Notes: generated by a model not told the origin, from the letters alone. A DNA stretch of 64,000 nucleotides from Mucilaginibacter empetricola (GCF_024808665.1 NZ_JANUBZ010000001.1:682001-746000), one strand, 5' to 3'; shown: positions 19,562-29,471, numbered from the stretch's first letter. Numbers and translations: made by a program.

Positions 19562-20170
19562 CTAAATTGCTTTCATATTCATATGGAATTCGACACTAAG
19601 CTCATCTTTGGTCTTGATCATGCCGCCTAATTTTCGCGGTGGTACCAGATTGAAATCAGAAAAGTCAATCACACGTGAACCCACTAAATGAATGGTTTTT
19701 TGATTATCCCGGTCAATTTGATATTTGATCTCAAAGTGCTTACTGACCCCGGCGATTTCGATAATGACCATGCCTGTTATCCCCTCCGGTTGAGCAGTCA
19801 ATACCGGAAGTTTATTTAAAGACAGGAAGCGGATATGCAGCAGCGGAAATTGCTTTTCGTTGAGTGTTTTACGGAGCTGCTTCGTCATACCTGAATTGTG
19901 GCAGTCAAAACTGCTGATATTAAGACCTATATTCCCTGACAAGGTCACTCCATGATCTTTTTTACTGCCGACCGTCAGCGTATCGATCCGGTCATAAGCA
20001 GGAATAACGCAGGAAAATTTATTAACATTTGTACTGCCGTTAACGCTCAGGCTGCTATTCTGGCTGATCATCCATTTTATGGGCGCATTTTCCCTTTCCG
20101 GCTGCGTTGGTGAATTAAAACCGGTGACGAAAAGAAATACCAGGACCAGGCAGACGTTATTAAGCAGCAT
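19562..20170 (-). CDS. YceI-like periplasmic lipid-binding protein (second copy)
   Basis: A 202-residue protein with an N-terminal signal peptide (NNVCLVLVFLFVTGFNS) and the lipocalin-like YceI barrel: WMISQNSSLSVNGSTNVNKFSC at the front and GSRVIDFSDFNLVPPRKLGG near the end, where the family usually has a similar motif. YceI proteins bind isoprenoid or fatty acyl chains. It is the last gene of a four-gene operon (YceI, porin, membrane protein, YceI) and is quite diverged from the first copy at 21997. Confidence 0.82.
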   Translation of the reverse strand: MLLNNVCLVLVFLFVTGFNSPTQPERENAPIKWMISQNSSLSVNGSTNVNKFSCVIPAYDRIDTLTVGSKKDHGVTLSGNIGLNISSFDCHNSGMTKQLRKTLNEKQFPLLHIRFLSLNKLPVLTAQPEGITGMVIIEIAGVSKHFEIKYQIDRDNQKTIHLVGSRVIDFSDFNLVPPRKLGGMIKTKDELSVEFHMNMKAI

Positions 20171-20181
20171 CGTATGATTTA

Positions 20182-20589
20182 TTAGGGGTTAATTTTGGCG
20201 AACACCAATCCGGCAATAATGGCCTGTGCCAGTCCATATAAAAACCAGCTGGCCACCATGATAACCGTAATATCCAGCGAGCTGAAGGATATCCACATTA
20301 CAGGTAAAAGCGCGATTATGGCATAAACCACACCGAACTCTAAGCCCCTCATGATCAGTGTGCCTTTAAACATCGTCTTAAACCTGGCCCAAAACCAGGA
20401 TAAAGCAAAACTGATGATGAAGGCGTGCAGGTAGAACAGTATATCCCGGCTGCCGTCTGAATTGAATAAAGGGTTGTCATAATCCACAAACAATCCCGGG
20501 AAATATCTTACGCCAAGGTACAGGCCGCCATAGCTGAGTATAAATAATATACAGCCGACGATTAATCCTGTGATCAATATTTTTTTCAT
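20182..20589 (-). CDS. Four-helix membrane protein of unknown function
   Basis: A 135-residue protein with about four hydrophobic helices (residues 4-28, 50-67, 84-102, 108-130) and few charged residues. No family recognised. It sits between the porin and the second YceI gene, 11 bp from the latter, so it is almost certainly co-transcribed. A role with the YceI/porin pair in envelope or lipid traffic is only a guess from context. Confidence 0.75.
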   Translation of the reverse strand: MKKILITGLIVGCILFILSYGGLYLGVRYFPGLFVDYDNPLFNSDGSRDILFYLHAFIISFALSWFWARFKTMFKGTLIMRGLEFGVVYAIIALLPVMWISFSSLDITVIMVASWFLYGLAQAIIAGLVFAKINP

Positions 20590-20621
20590 TTTAAATAGTT
20601 AAGCGATAGTGACCGCAGAAA

Positions 20622-21967
20622 TTAGAAACCTATTGAGGCTTCCAATACTGCACCATGAAAATTACCGCCGTTAAGGATATTGGCCGATGGATAACCCTGG
20701 TAGTCCTGGTTCACATATTCGGCTTTTGCCATGATGTTTTTAGTGATGAACCATCCTATTGATCCTGCTTCACGGTTAACAGTGATATTAGAGGTGAAAC
20801 CCTGCAACAACGCAGTTACAGTGTTATATCTAAAACCTACCCAAAAGTTTTCTTTGCCTTGTGGGAAACGGTAGATCAGGTCGGCAGCGTATTGCGTTGC
20901 TTTGCGTTCATTGACTTCTGTTATGGCGCGTCCCTTAGCCTCTTCGGCAGTTCCGAAAAACTCCAGCCCTTTGTATTTCAGGAACAGGTTTCCCATAGCG
21001 GTATGTAATTCTTCGCTAAAACCAGGATTTAACCGACCTGAGAATGCACTGTAATCATTTTCGTTGCTAATTACTGTGCCACTTGCAATAGCGGGGTTTT
21101 CCATTACATCAAAATAATGCGAACCTGTGCGGTCGCCACCGAACAACGTATTACTATTGTCGCTGTTAACGGTATAAAATGAGCCGGTCACCCTAAACCT
21201 GAAATCTTGATTAACCTGTCTATCAAAGCCAATTTTTCCATGAAACGCAGCATCAAATTTATTTGGCTGCCCGGTTGCTGAATCAATTTTGGTACTTGTA
21301 ATTACGGTAGGGTCAAGTTCGCCATTGGAGATACCACCCATCAAAAATAAACCGGACTTATTATGATAATAAATTTCAGCGCCGATTTCCGTAGCGAATT
21401 CGTCCATTATATAATTTTCCACGAACGGATTGTATATAGTATTACCTCCGTCAGATCGTCTGTAATGCTGATCTCCATAGTCGATATCGTTTTGACCGAT
21501 CTTAATGGTAACGCTTTTCATAATGTTATTGATAACATCACTATGAAGGAATAATAGTTTATCAAATTGGATATACCCGCCTTTCACCCATGTATCCTCG
21601 TGATGCCTGGTAGCAAGATAGATTGTTAGGTTCATACGGATTCCGTCTGCTATCTGCGCGTCAACATTCAAGTTCGCCATAGGCAGGTCGAAGCCATTAG
21701 TTAGCTTATCAAGGCTGTTAACATTTCCGGTGAAACCAGTCTTGATCAATGGTGTTGCGGTATTAAAGTTCCTTCGTCCCTGGAATTCCATTTCGAAATT
21801 TCCGCCGACTTTTACTTTTAAACCGGTGAATGGTATAGTATCTGCTTTTGAGGTTTCAAATATATTGATGCCCTCATATCGTTGGGGCGAAAGAATTGCA
21901 GTGGTTCCTGCTGCGCTTTTACAATACTCGTAACCAGGCAAAAAAGCAGGATAAGTTTAATTTTCAT
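20622..21967 (-). CDS. Outer-membrane porin, apparently frameshifted near the N-terminus
   Basis: The main frame (20622 to about 21870) encodes a beta-barrel with alternating aromatic strands and a terminal Phe (EASIGF), as in porins. Its own frame has no ATG start upstream, only a TTG at 21941. A proper start with signal peptide lies in another frame at 21967: MKIKLILLFCLVTSIVKA, then QQEPLQFFRPNDMR. The family motif FFRPND-x-RGINIFET is split across the two frames at a run of three C on the plus strand (21871-21873). One extra G in the coding strand would restore RGINIFET. So the gene is either inactivated, carries a sequencing error, or varies by slippage. It lies 29 bp after the YceI gene in the same operon. 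Confidence 0.75.
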
Positions 21968-21996
21968 GATGAATAAATATTAAAATGTTAATTATC

Positions 21997-22602
21997 TTAT
22001 GCCTTGGTGTAGACCAGTTTAAAATCCAGGGTTATCGCATCACCGGTCTTCATCGCACCTAGCATGAATTTTGGAGGTTTAACCGCGTAGTCGGTCATAT
22101 TCAATATTTTGGAACCTGTACAAGTTATATTTCCATTCTTATTTACAACGCAATGGACATCCATTACAACTTCTTTGGTGACGCCCGCAATGGTTAAATT
22201 GCCATGTGCCTTGATCAGGAATTTATTTTCGCCTTCAGACGTTATGGTCGCCGATAACAATTTATAGTCGATGTCCTTGTACTCCTTTGTGTTCAATGCT
22301 TTGTAAGCATTCTTATCCAGGCCGCTTTCGCCGCTTTTAAGATCGGCTACAGCCAGCGAGAATGTTAAAGATTTGATTGAAGAAAGTCCTGTTGCGTTAC
22401 CGGACTTAAAACCGAAATCAGCATTTCCTGAAAACGTCTTAGCATCCATGCTCCATTTGTGCAGGGTAGATGTTCCGGACAATTTCATGTCGATATCCTT
22501 CGAGTCATTTATTTTGTAAATCGATTGCGCTTGCAGCATGCTGCTGAATCCCAGTATACAGATTGCGGTAAGTATGAGGGGGTTTTTAAAGTTCTTTTTC
22601 AT
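21997..22602 (-). CDS. YceI-like periplasmic lipid-binding protein
   Basis: A 201-residue YceI-family protein with a clear signal peptide (NPLILTAICILGFSSMLQAQ). The barrel signature appears as MKLSGTSTLHKWSMDAKTFSG, then NLTIAGVTKEVVMD, and KMTDYAVKPPKFMLGAMKTGD-like strands near the end (here LNMTDYAVKPPKFMLGAMKT). First gene of the YceI/porin/membrane protein/YceI operon. A tandem Crp/Fnr-type operator lies 68 bp upstream. Known YceI proteins bind long isoprenoids or amphiphiles and are often induced by stress. Confidence 0.88.
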   Translation of the reverse strand: MKKNFKNPLILTAICILGFSSMLQAQSIYKINDSKDIDMKLSGTSTLHKWSMDAKTFSGNADFGFKSGNATGLSSIKSLTFSLAVADLKSGESGLDKNAYKALNTKEYKDIDYKLLSATITSEGENKFLIKAHGNLTIAGVTKEVVMDVHCVVNKNGNITCTGSKILNMTDYAVKPPKFMLGAMKTGDAITLDFKLVYTKA

Positions 22603-22670
22603 GGAAATAGTTATTAATTATTTGTTTTTTAATGCATTACAAACGTATTGGTAATTCATCGGGTAGTAAA

Positions 22671-22704
22671 TGACGCTGCTTATAGTTTAAAATGACTTTA
22701 ATCA
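22671..22704 (-). promoter_or_regulatory. Tandem Crp/Fnr-type operator upstream of the YceI-porin operon
   Basis: TGACGCTGCTTA (22671) and TGACTTTAATCA (22693), 22 bp apart with spacer TAGTTTAAAA. Here the gene-distal site is the perfect one and the proximal site has one weak half. Confidence 0.7.
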
Positions 22705-22859
22705 CTAACGTGACAAAAGCCTGGATTTGAGTCTCAGCACTACGGCTGATCCGGGAAACGGACTTTTTGTAATGCCGGCTCTGCACTGGAACGACATAAA
22801 AAATGGCCGACTCTCTGGTTAGGACGGCCATCTTGAATTACCCGGCTTGATAAATAAAG

Positions 22860-23738
22860 TTAAAACACAGGCAAGACTTCAGCCACAGTCGAGTAAGGGA
22901 AAATCAAAAGGGGCTTGGCCGGATGATCTGCCATCTTTTTAATGACACTGCCTTCCGTTATCTTTTGAAAGAGGTTTTGTTTCCGGTGAACCAGCACGAC
23001 CATGTCTATTTCAACATGCTGTGATAACCAACGGAGGCTGTCGCCCACGCTTTTGCTTTTTATCGCTTTATAAAGAATTTTCGGATTATTTATTTTTAAC
23101 ACTTCCTGCCCAAAGAATTGCTTTAATGATTTTTCTTCTTCCCTGGCAGCAGAATCGTCGTTAGAAACATTGGTGATCAGTATCTCGGAGTCCGAATAGC
23201 TGGCCAGTGTGCTTAAAGAACGCAGCACATCCGTATCGGTTTCTGCCAGGTCAGTTGCAAAGGCTATGGTTTTATAATCTTTGTATCGTACCTGGTAGGG
23301 AATGATCAAAACCGGAAAATTAGCATGCTCAATAATGTCTTTCGTGTGGTTTTCAGAAAAAATGGTGCTTAAATAACAGGCGCTGTGCATACTGATAATA
23401 GCCATGAATATGTTGTTTTTTGCGGCAACTTCGTTAATGATATCCTGGACTAAACCTTCTTCGCTGCATTGATTGATCTCTGGCCGGAAGTCGCTCTCCG
23501 GGCCGGCATCTATCTGCGTCTTCAAACGGGCAAGTAACTCGCCGAGGTCTTCAATGCTTTCTTCTTCGTGTCTGCCCGGAGGCCATACCTTCGGGTCAGG
23601 ATTCCTATCATTTGGAGGAACCGTGTATATATTACAAAGCAGCAGGTTGGCTTCTATTTTTTGAGCAAACTTTAAAGCATAATGAGCGGCATAATCCGCG
23701 TTTATAGAAAAGTCTGTTAATACTAATATCGTTTTCAT
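22860..23738 (-). CDS. Universal stress protein, tandem UspA domains
   Basis: A 292-residue two-domain UspA protein starting MKTILVLTDFSINADYAAHYAL. Domain one ends around FPVLIIPYQVRYKDYKTIAFATDL, where domain two begins. The usual G-x2-G-x9-G ATP signature is not well kept in either half, so it may be a non-nucleotide-binding type. Preceded by its own tandem Crp/Fnr-type operator at 23791-23824, 52 bp from the ATG. Confidence 0.88.
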   Translation of the reverse strand: MKTILVLTDFSINADYAAHYALKFAQKIEANLLLCNIYTVPPNDRNPDPKVWPPGRHEEESIEDLGELLARLKTQIDAGPESDFRPEINQCSEEGLVQDIINEVAAKNNIFMAIISMHSACYLSTIFSENHTKDIIEHANFPVLIIPYQVRYKDYKTIAFATDLAETDTDVLRSLSTLASYSDSEILITNVSNDDSAAREEEKSLKQFFGQEVLKINNPKILYKAIKSKSVGDSLRWLSQHVEIDMVVLVHRKQNLFQKITEGSVIKKMADHPAKPLLIFPYSTVAEVLPVF

Positions 23739-23790
23739 GTTTCGGGTAATTTGTCAACGTAAAATTGGTTTATCTGCCTGGCTGAAATAA

Positions 23791-23824
23791 TGACGTCATT
23801 TACTTCTTAAAATGAGTCTACTCA
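23791..23824 (-). promoter_or_regulatory. Tandem Crp/Fnr-type operator upstream of the second Usp gene
   Basis: TGACGTCATTTA (23791) and TGAGTCTACTCA (23813), 22 bp apart with spacer CTTCTTAAAA. The second is a perfect longer palindrome, AATGAGT-CT-ACTCATT. Confidence 0.7.
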
Positions 23825-23840
23825 TTATTCATGGGCTTTA

Positions 23841-24392
23841 TTAAATTCCTGCCCGCGGCTGATATTTAAGCTTTTTGAAATTTGATGGGGTTAAGCCCGT
23901 CGTTCTTTTGAATTGATTGCATAAATGAGCGACACTGCAGTAATGCAGCTGATAGGATATTTCCGTAAGTGAAAGTTCATCATATACCAATAATTCTTTT
24001 ACCCTTTCTATCTTATGATTAATGATAAAATGCTCAATTGTAATACCTTCCGTTTCTGAAAATAAGTTTGCCAGGTAAGTATAATCATGGGATAGTTTAG
24101 CACTGAGAAAGGTAGAAAAATTCGTCTTTAAGGGTTCATCAGAATAATGGATCAGTTCAACAATTACGCCCTTGATTTTTTCAATCAGGATACTTTTCTT
24201 ATCATCCATCAGTTCCAATCCGAACTTCAATAAAGCGGTTTTCAATTCTTCTTTTTGATTCAGCGTAATATTTTCAGTGATCTCGGCATTTCCCAAATTA
24301 ACGATAAGATAGTGATACCCCAGATTGGTTAGCACCTGCTTCACGATGATTTTACAGCGGATACAGACCATGTTTTTGATGTGGAACTTCAT
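23841..24392 (-). CDS. AraC-type regulator with N-terminal metal-binding-like domain
   Basis: A 183-residue protein. Residues 1-70 resemble a heavy-metal-associated (HMA) fold with MVCIRCKIIV (Cys10 and Cys13), and the C-terminal 100 residues form an AraC helix-turn-helix pair (LSLTEISYQLHYCSVAHLCNQFKRTTGLTPSNFKK). This short HMA-like/AraC layout recurs in Bacteroidota, often near metal or redox genes. It follows xfp by 39 bp and could be co-transcribed with ackA-xfp; no operator of its own is seen. Target unknown. Confidence 0.82.
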   Translation of the reverse strand: MKFHIKNMVCIRCKIIVKQVLTNLGYHYLIVNLGNAEITENITLNQKEELKTALLKFGLELMDDKKSILIEKIKGVIVELIHYSDEPLKTNFSTFLSAKLSHDYTYLANLFSETEGITIEHFIINHKIERVKELLVYDELSLTEISYQLHYCSVAHLCNQFKRTTGLTPSNFKKLKYQPRAGI

Positions 24393-24431
24393 AGAGATAT
24401 TTTTTTGCCGGATTACATTTTTTTGCCATTA

Positions 24432-26840
24432 TTATTTTTCGGGATTAACGGTTTTAATAGCGTCCCATCTCCAATTAAGTATTTCGGGCATATCTTTGCC
24501 GTTAGCACCTATGTAATGTTTATGTTCGATCAGCTTATCCTGAAGTAACTGTTTCAGGTACACCCCTTTAGTGCCGGTCTGCGGTAAACGGTCAATCACG
24601 TCCATCACCAGGTGAAACCTGTCCATTTCATTCAATACGGTCATATCAAAAGAAGTTGTGATTGTCCCTTCTTCCTTGTAACCGCGAACATGCATATTAA
24701 CATTATTGGCACGGTTATACGTCAAACGGTGCACCAGCCAAGGATAACCATGAAAGGCAAACACCACTGGTTTATCAGTAGTGAATAACGCGTTATAATC
24801 TGCATCCGTTAAGCCGTGTGTATGCTCGGTGCTTTTCTCAAGTTTAAATAGGTCGACTACATTAATAACCCTGATTTTCAGTTCCGGCAAATGCTCATGT
24901 AAAATGGTAACGGCCGCCAAAATTTCCAGTGTCGGTACATCGCCGCAGCAGGCCATCACCACGTCTGGTCCAGCTTCCTGATCGTTGCTGGCGAAATTGA
25001 AAATCCCTATTCCCCTGGTGCAATGTTCAATGGCTTCATTCATGTTCAGCCATTGCGGAGCAGGATGTTTTCCCGCTACAATGACATTTACATAATGATA
25101 GCTGCGAAGGCAATGATCCATGACCGATAACAGGCAGTTTGCGTCAGGCGGAAGGTAAACCCTGACAATTGTAGCCTTCTTGTTAACCACATGATCAATA
25201 AAGCCGGGATCCTGGTGAGTAAACCCGTTATGGTCCTGTCGCCACACCGTAGAAGTAAGCAATATATTCAGCGATGCGATTTTGCGCCGCCATGGCAGTT
25301 CAAGGCACATCTTTAACCATTTGGCATGCTGGTTGAACATCGAATCGATGATATGTATGAATGCTTCGTAGCAGTTAAACAGCCCGTGCCTGCCGGTTAG
25401 TAAATATCCTTCCAACCAGCCTTCGCACTGATGCTCACTCAGCATTTCCACAACGCTGCCTTCCGGCGCTAAAAACTCATCTGATTGAACAACCGGCGCT
25501 ATCCATTGCCGGTTTGTGGCTTCAAACACGCGGTCAAGCCGGTTGGATACCGTTTCATCCGGCCCGAAAAGCCTGAAATTTCGTTTTACCTGGTTTTCTT
25601 TAATCACATCTTTCAGGAATCTTCCGCAGGTATAGGTGTCACCCTCGCCATCAGCTCCGGGAGCGGATACCGTCAAAGCATAATTGCGGAAATCCGGCAG
25701 TCGCAGGTCTTTTAATAGCTGTCCGCCGTTGGTATGCGGGTTAGCGCCCATTCGACGATCTCCTTTAGGCGCCAGTTCCTGCAATTCAGGCTTAAGCCTT
25801 CCCATACCATCAAAAAGTTCCTCCGGCTTATAGCTTTTCATCCAGTCTTCCAGCATTTGCAGATGTTCCGGCGGCGCGGATGCAGACACGGCGAGCGGGA
25901 TCTGATGCGCGCGGAAATTGCCTTCTATTTTATAGCCATCTACTTCCTTCGGTCCTGTCCAGCCCTTGGGTGATCTTAAAATGATCATTGGCCAGCGCGG
26001 GCGGCTGGTATCTTCTTTAGCAAGGGCATCGCTTTTAATCTGGTGGATCTTCGCGATCACTTTATCCAGGGCCGCAGCCATGGCCTGGTGCATTGCTTCC
26101 GGTTCGTCGCCTTCCACAAAGTAGGGTGTCCAGCCATAGCCCAGAAACAACTGCTCCAGTTCTTCGTGGCTGATCCTGGCTAAAACAGCAGGATTGGAAA
26201 TTTTGTACCCGTTTAAATGCAGGATAGGCAGCACGGCACCATCCGTGACCGGGTTCAGGAATTTATTGGAATGCCAGGCGGTGGCCAGCGGCCCGGTCTC
26301 TGCTTCACCATCACCCACTACGCAGGCGACGATCAGGTCGGGATTATCCATAACCGCGCCAAAGGAATGGCTTAGTGAATAACCCAGTTCCCCGCCTTCA
26401 TGAATTGAACCTGGCGTTTGGGGTGAAGCGTGGCTGGAAATACCGCCGGGATAAGAGAATTGTGTAAATAATCTTTTCAGCCCGTCTTCGTCCTGAGTGA
26501 TATTCGGGTAGACCTCGGTGTAAGTCCCTTCAAGGTAAGTACTGCCTACCACTGCCGGGCCGCCATGGCCGGGGCCGGAAACGTAGAACATGTTCAGGTC
26601 ATATTGCTTAATAACCCTGTTCAGGTGAGTGTATATGAAGTTCTGACCCGGGGTAGTGCCCCAGTGACCGAGGAGCATATGTTTCACATCTGATAATTTC
26701 AGCGGTTCTTTCAGCAAGGGGTTATTGCGTAAATAAAGCTGGCCGACCGAAATATAGTTAGCTGCACGCCAGTAAGCGTTGATTCTTTGAAGTAATTCCG
26801 GTGATAAGGTTTCCACCTCATTGATCAATTCTGTTTCCAT
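24432..26840 (-). CDS. xfp: Xylulose-5-phosphate/fructose-6-phosphate phosphoketolase
   Basis: An 802-residue thiamine-diphosphate enzyme, normal length. It splits xylulose 5-phosphate or fructose 6-phosphate with phosphate, giving acetyl phosphate. Diagnostic stretches are [18 protein letters not shown], the cofactor motif [20 protein letters not shown], and [21 protein letters not shown]. Its start is 3 bp after the acetate kinase stop, so the two form one operon that turns sugar phosphates into acetate and ATP without oxygen. Confidence 0.96.
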   Translation of the reverse strand: METELINEVETLSPELLQRINAYWRAANYISVGQLYLRNNPLLKEPLKLSDVKHMLLGHWGTTPGQNFIYTHLNRVIKQYDLNMFYVSGPGHGGPAVVGSTYLEGTYTEVYPNITQDEDGLKRLFTQFSYPGGISSHASPQTPGSIHEGGELGYSLSHSFGAVMDNPDLIVACVVGDGEAETGPLATAWHSNKFLNPVTDGAVLPILHLNGYKISNPAVLARISHEELEQLFLGYGWTPYFVEGDEPEAMHQAMAAALDKVIAKIHQIKSDALAKEDTSRPRWPMIILRSPKGWTGPKEVDGYKIEGNFRAHQIPLAVSASAPPEHLQMLEDWMKSYKPEELFDGMGRLKPELQELAPKGDRRMGANPHTNGGQLLKDLRLPDFRNYALTVSAPGADGEGDTYTCGRFLKDVIKENQVKRNFRLFGPDETVSNRLDRVFEATNRQWIAPVVQSDEFLAPEGSVVEMLSEHQCEGWLEGYLLTGRHGLFNCYEAFIHIIDSMFNQHAKWLKMCLELPWRRKIASLNILLTSTVWRQDHNGFTHQDPGFIDHVVNKKATIVRVYLPPDANCLLSVMDHCLRSYHYVNVIVAGKHPAPQWLNMNEAIEHCTRGIGIFNFASNDQEAGPDVVMACCGDVPTLEILAAVTILHEHLPELKIRVINVVDLFKLEKSTEHTHGLTDADYNALFTTDKPVVFAFHGYPWLVHRLTYNRANNVNMHVRGYKEEGTITTSFDMTVLNEMDRFHLVMDVIDRLPQTGTKGVYLKQLLQDKLIEHKHYIGANGKDMPEILNWRWDAIKTVNPEK

Positions 26841-26843
26841 GGG

Positions 26844-28049
26844 TTATTGTTTAATAGCGTAGTTAAAGACACTGCATACCAGCCTGGCGATCATTAATTC
26901 CTCATTGGTTTTGATCACGCGGACGGATACTTTGCCGGTAGATATATGTAGTTCATTGTTGTCGTTTTTTTGCTTATCCAGTTCGATCCCGATAAAGCCG
27001 AGTCCGTGACAGATCCGCTCACGTATGACCGCGGAGTTTTCACCGATGCCGCCGGTAAATATCAGCATGTCCAGTCCGCCCATACCGGTAGCAAGCGCCC
27101 CGATGTTTTTCGTGGCAGCATAACAAAACATTTTTAGTGCTTCTTCGGCCAAACGGTTTTCAGGTTCTGCCTGTAGCAGCTCCTGGATATCGCTTATGCC
27201 CGCAATGGCTTTTAGCCCGGACTGCTTACTCAGTAAATCGTCCAGCTCATCAGCTGTCAGCTTGGTCTGTTTAAGCAGGAAGACAATAACCCCGGGATCC
27301 AGGTCACCCGGCCGGGTTCCCATGACGAGTCCACCAAGCGGGCTAAGCCCCATCGTGGTATCTATACCGGATCCATTTTTCACAGCCGCCATACTGGCAC
27401 CATTGCCTAAATGGGCGATGATTACCTTTTGCTCCGCAACCGGCAAATACTGTTTTGCCAGCTCCTGCATGATAAATTCATAGGATAAGCCGTGAAAGCC
27501 ATATTTTATTAAGCCTTGTTTCTTATACGCCGCCGGCAGCGGATAGTCTTTAACGTAGGAAGGCATATCGCGGTGAAAACAGGTGTCGAAACAGGCCACC
27601 TGTTTAATTTCGGGATACGCAGCCTGGAAAGCTTTGATGGCGCTTATCTCATCGGGTAAATGATTTGGGGCAAGGTAAACCATATCATCAAGAGACTTTA
27701 TCAGGTCATCATTGACGATCGTGGGTTTAAAATGTGTAGGCCCTCCCTGTACAATGCGATGGCCGATAGCCATCAACGGGTATTTTTCCTGTTTGCTTTT
27801 CAGCCAGGCGATGACCTCTGAAACAGCCGCGTTGAAATTTTTATAATGTTTATCATGGCGCTCCAGGATGTGACCGGCAGCATCCCTGATCTTCAGATGC
27901 GCCTTTTTCTCATCGATACGCGTAATGGTTCCTGCCCATTCCAGGTTAGTGGAGAGCGCATGGTACAGGCTGAATTTCAGGCTGGATGACCCGCAGTTAA
28001 GACTTAGTATAAAGGTCTTTGATCGGTCACATTCGGCTGCTGTCTGCAT
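26844..28049 (-). CDS. ackA: Acetate kinase
   Basis: A 401-residue acetate kinase with the ASKHA-fold signatures LSLNCGSSSLKFSLY, GFHGLSYEFI (catalytic His/Arg region), and TTMGLSPLGGLVMGTRPGDLDPG. It makes ATP and acetate from acetyl phosphate, the product of the phosphoketolase encoded downstream. First gene of the ackA-xfp operon; a tandem Crp/Fnr-type operator ends 48 bp before the ATG. Confidence 0.96.
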   Translation of the reverse strand: MQTAAECDRSKTFILSLNCGSSSLKFSLYHALSTNLEWAGTITRIDEKKAHLKIRDAAGHILERHDKHYKNFNAAVSEVIAWLKSKQEKYPLMAIGHRIVQGGPTHFKPTIVNDDLIKSLDDMVYLAPNHLPDEISAIKAFQAAYPEIKQVACFDTCFHRDMPSYVKDYPLPAAYKKQGLIKYGFHGLSYEFIMQELAKQYLPVAEQKVIIAHLGNGASMAAVKNGSGIDTTMGLSPLGGLVMGTRPGDLDPGVIVFLLKQTKLTADELDDLLSKQSGLKAIAGISDIQELLQAEPENRLAEEALKMFCYAATKNIGALATGMGGLDMLIFTGGIGENSAVIRERICHGLGFIGIELDKQKNDNNELHISTGKVSVRVIKTNEELMIARLVCSVFNYAIKQ

Positions 28050-28097
28050 GATTAAAAGCGTTTAAACAAACCTACGGAGGCAGGACACACTATAAAA

Positions 28098-28131
28098 TGA
28101 TGGCCAGCATAGTAAAAAATGATAATGGTCA
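28098..28131 (-). promoter_or_regulatory. Tandem Crp/Fnr-type operator upstream of ackA-xfp
   Basis: TGATGGCCAGCA (28098) and TGATAATGGTCA (28120), 22 bp apart with spacer TAGTAAAAAA. The distal site is a full palindrome, the proximal one is weaker in one half. A second pair for the divergent sensor kinase gene lies only 55 bp away. Confidence 0.7.
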
Positions 28132-28186
28132 CTAATCTTCAAAAAGGGTGGAAACTAAATTTTAGATGGTCATTAAGAGGAAAAAG

Positions 28187-28220
28187 TGACCCAGGTCACT
28201 TTTTAAAATGAACTTAATCA
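28187..28220 (+). promoter_or_regulatory. Tandem Crp/Fnr-type operator upstream of the sensor kinase operon
   Basis: TGACCCAGGTCA (28187), a perfect palindrome extending to AAGTGACC/GGTCACTT, and TGAACTTAATCA (28209), 22 bp apart with spacer CTTTTTAAAA. It lies 63 bp before the kinase start and is followed by TATAATG. If the co-encoded Crp-type regulator binds here, the system is autoregulated. Confidence 0.75.
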
Positions 28221-28283
28221 TATAATGCACAGTTGTTAATGATGATATTTGTTAAATGTGATCATATCAGGTCATGATCACCT

Positions 28284-29471
28284 ATGGAAAACACCGCGCT
28301 GTTAATCGCCATTATCCAAAATGCCATTGACGGCATTATCACAATTGATGAAAATGGCCTGATCGAACTCATTAATCCCGCTGCCTGTACGCTTTTTGAT
28401 TACGAGTCTGATGAAGTTATCGGCAATAATATTTCCATGCTGATGCCGCAGCCCGATAAGGACGCGCATGACGATTATATTTTTCGCCACCGGCAAACGG
28501 GCAAAGCAAATATCATTGGGATAGGCCGGGAGGTAGTTGGATTGCGAAAAGACGGCACCCTATTCCCGTTCCGGTTAGGATTAAGCGAGGTACAGCATGC
28601 AGGACGAAAGATATACACTGGATTTATCCATGACCTGAGCAAGGAAAAGGAAGCCGAGCGGCGGCTTAAGGATTATGCATCAAACCTGGAAGAACTGGTT
28701 GAAGAAAGGACGTTGTCACTGAAGAAGACAGTCAAGGCTTTAGAATATGCGAAAGAAGAGCTTAGCCTGTCGCTCGAAAAGGAAAAGGAGTTGGGGCAAT
28801 TAAAAAGCCGCTTCGTTTCCATGGCTTCCCACGAGTTCCGGACACCGCTGACCTCGATAAAACTTTCGGCTTCCCTGATTGAAAAATATGCCGAGCCGCT
28901 GGCAAGCCCCAACGTAAGCAAGCATGTAAATAAGATAAAACATGCGGTGAGCAGCCTGACCATCATCCTGAATGATTTTCTCTCTCTGGAAAAGCTTGAA
29001 GCCGGCAAAGAAGAAGTCAGCTATAACGAATTCGACCTGGTTAAGTTTTCAGAGGAGATCGCCGAAGAGATGCAGGTGATGGCCAAGCAAGACCAAAATA
29101 TTATCTACCAGCATACCGGGACCAAAAGCACCATCAACCTGGACGAAAAACTGTTGAAAAACTGTATTAATAACCTCATCACCAATGCGATCAAATATTC
29201 AGGAGAAAATACCTTTATCGATTTCACTACTGAAATTGATGATCAGCACTGTATCATTACTGTTAAAGACAATGGCATCGGAATCCCGGAAGCTGACCAG
29301 AAACATTTGTTTGAAGCGTTTTTTCGGGCACATAATACCGGGACGATACCGGGTACGGGCCTGGGGTTAAATATCGTGACGCGCTATGCAGGCCTGATGA
29401 ATGGCAAAGTCGATTTTAAGAGCGTAATTAACCAGGGCACATTATTCACTATTACATTCCCACTATCATGA
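28284..29471 (+). CDS. FixL-like heme-PAS sensor histidine kinase
   Basis: A 395-residue soluble kinase: PAS (about 5-120), coiled linker (120-172), HisKA with ASHEFRTPL (His183), and HATPase with N box (LITNAIKYS), DNGIGIP and GTGLGL. The PAS domain closely follows rhizobial FixL. Aligned by eye to Bradyrhizobium FixL, the heme-ligand His200 is His62 (AHDDYI), Arg206 is Arg68, the distal Arg220 is Arg82 (IIGIGR), and the pocket Leu236/Ile238 are Leu98/Leu100; His214 is Asn76. This predicts an O2- (or NO/CO-) responsive heme sensor, an inference from residues. No membrane segments, as in some FixL. The gene overlaps the regulator gene by 4 bp. Confidence 0.9.
   Translation: MENTALLIAIIQNAIDGIITIDENGLIELINPAACTLFDYESDEVIGNNISMLMPQPDKDAHDDYIFRHRQTGKANIIGIGREVVGLRKDGTLFPFRLGLSEVQHAGRKIYTGFIHDLSKEKEAERRLKDYASNLEELVEERTLSLKKTVKALEYAKEELSLSLEKEKELGQLKSRFVSMASHEFRTPLTSIKLSASLIEKYAEPLASPNVSKHVNKIKHAVSSLTIILNDFLSLEKLEAGKEEVSYNEFDLVKFSEEIAEEMQVMAKQDQNIIYQHTGTKSTINLDEKLLKNCINNLITNAIKYSGENTFIDFTTEIDDQHCIITVKDNGIGIPEADQKHLFEAFFRAHNTGTIPGTGLGLNIVTRYAGLMNGKVDFKSVINQGTLFTITFPLS

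Noticed and set aside
21360..21941. Porin start at the TTG codon 21941
   Set aside because: It gives no signal peptide, whereas an ATG with a perfect signal peptide lies 26 bp upstream in another frame and the family motif is split between the two frames; a frameshift explains the data better.
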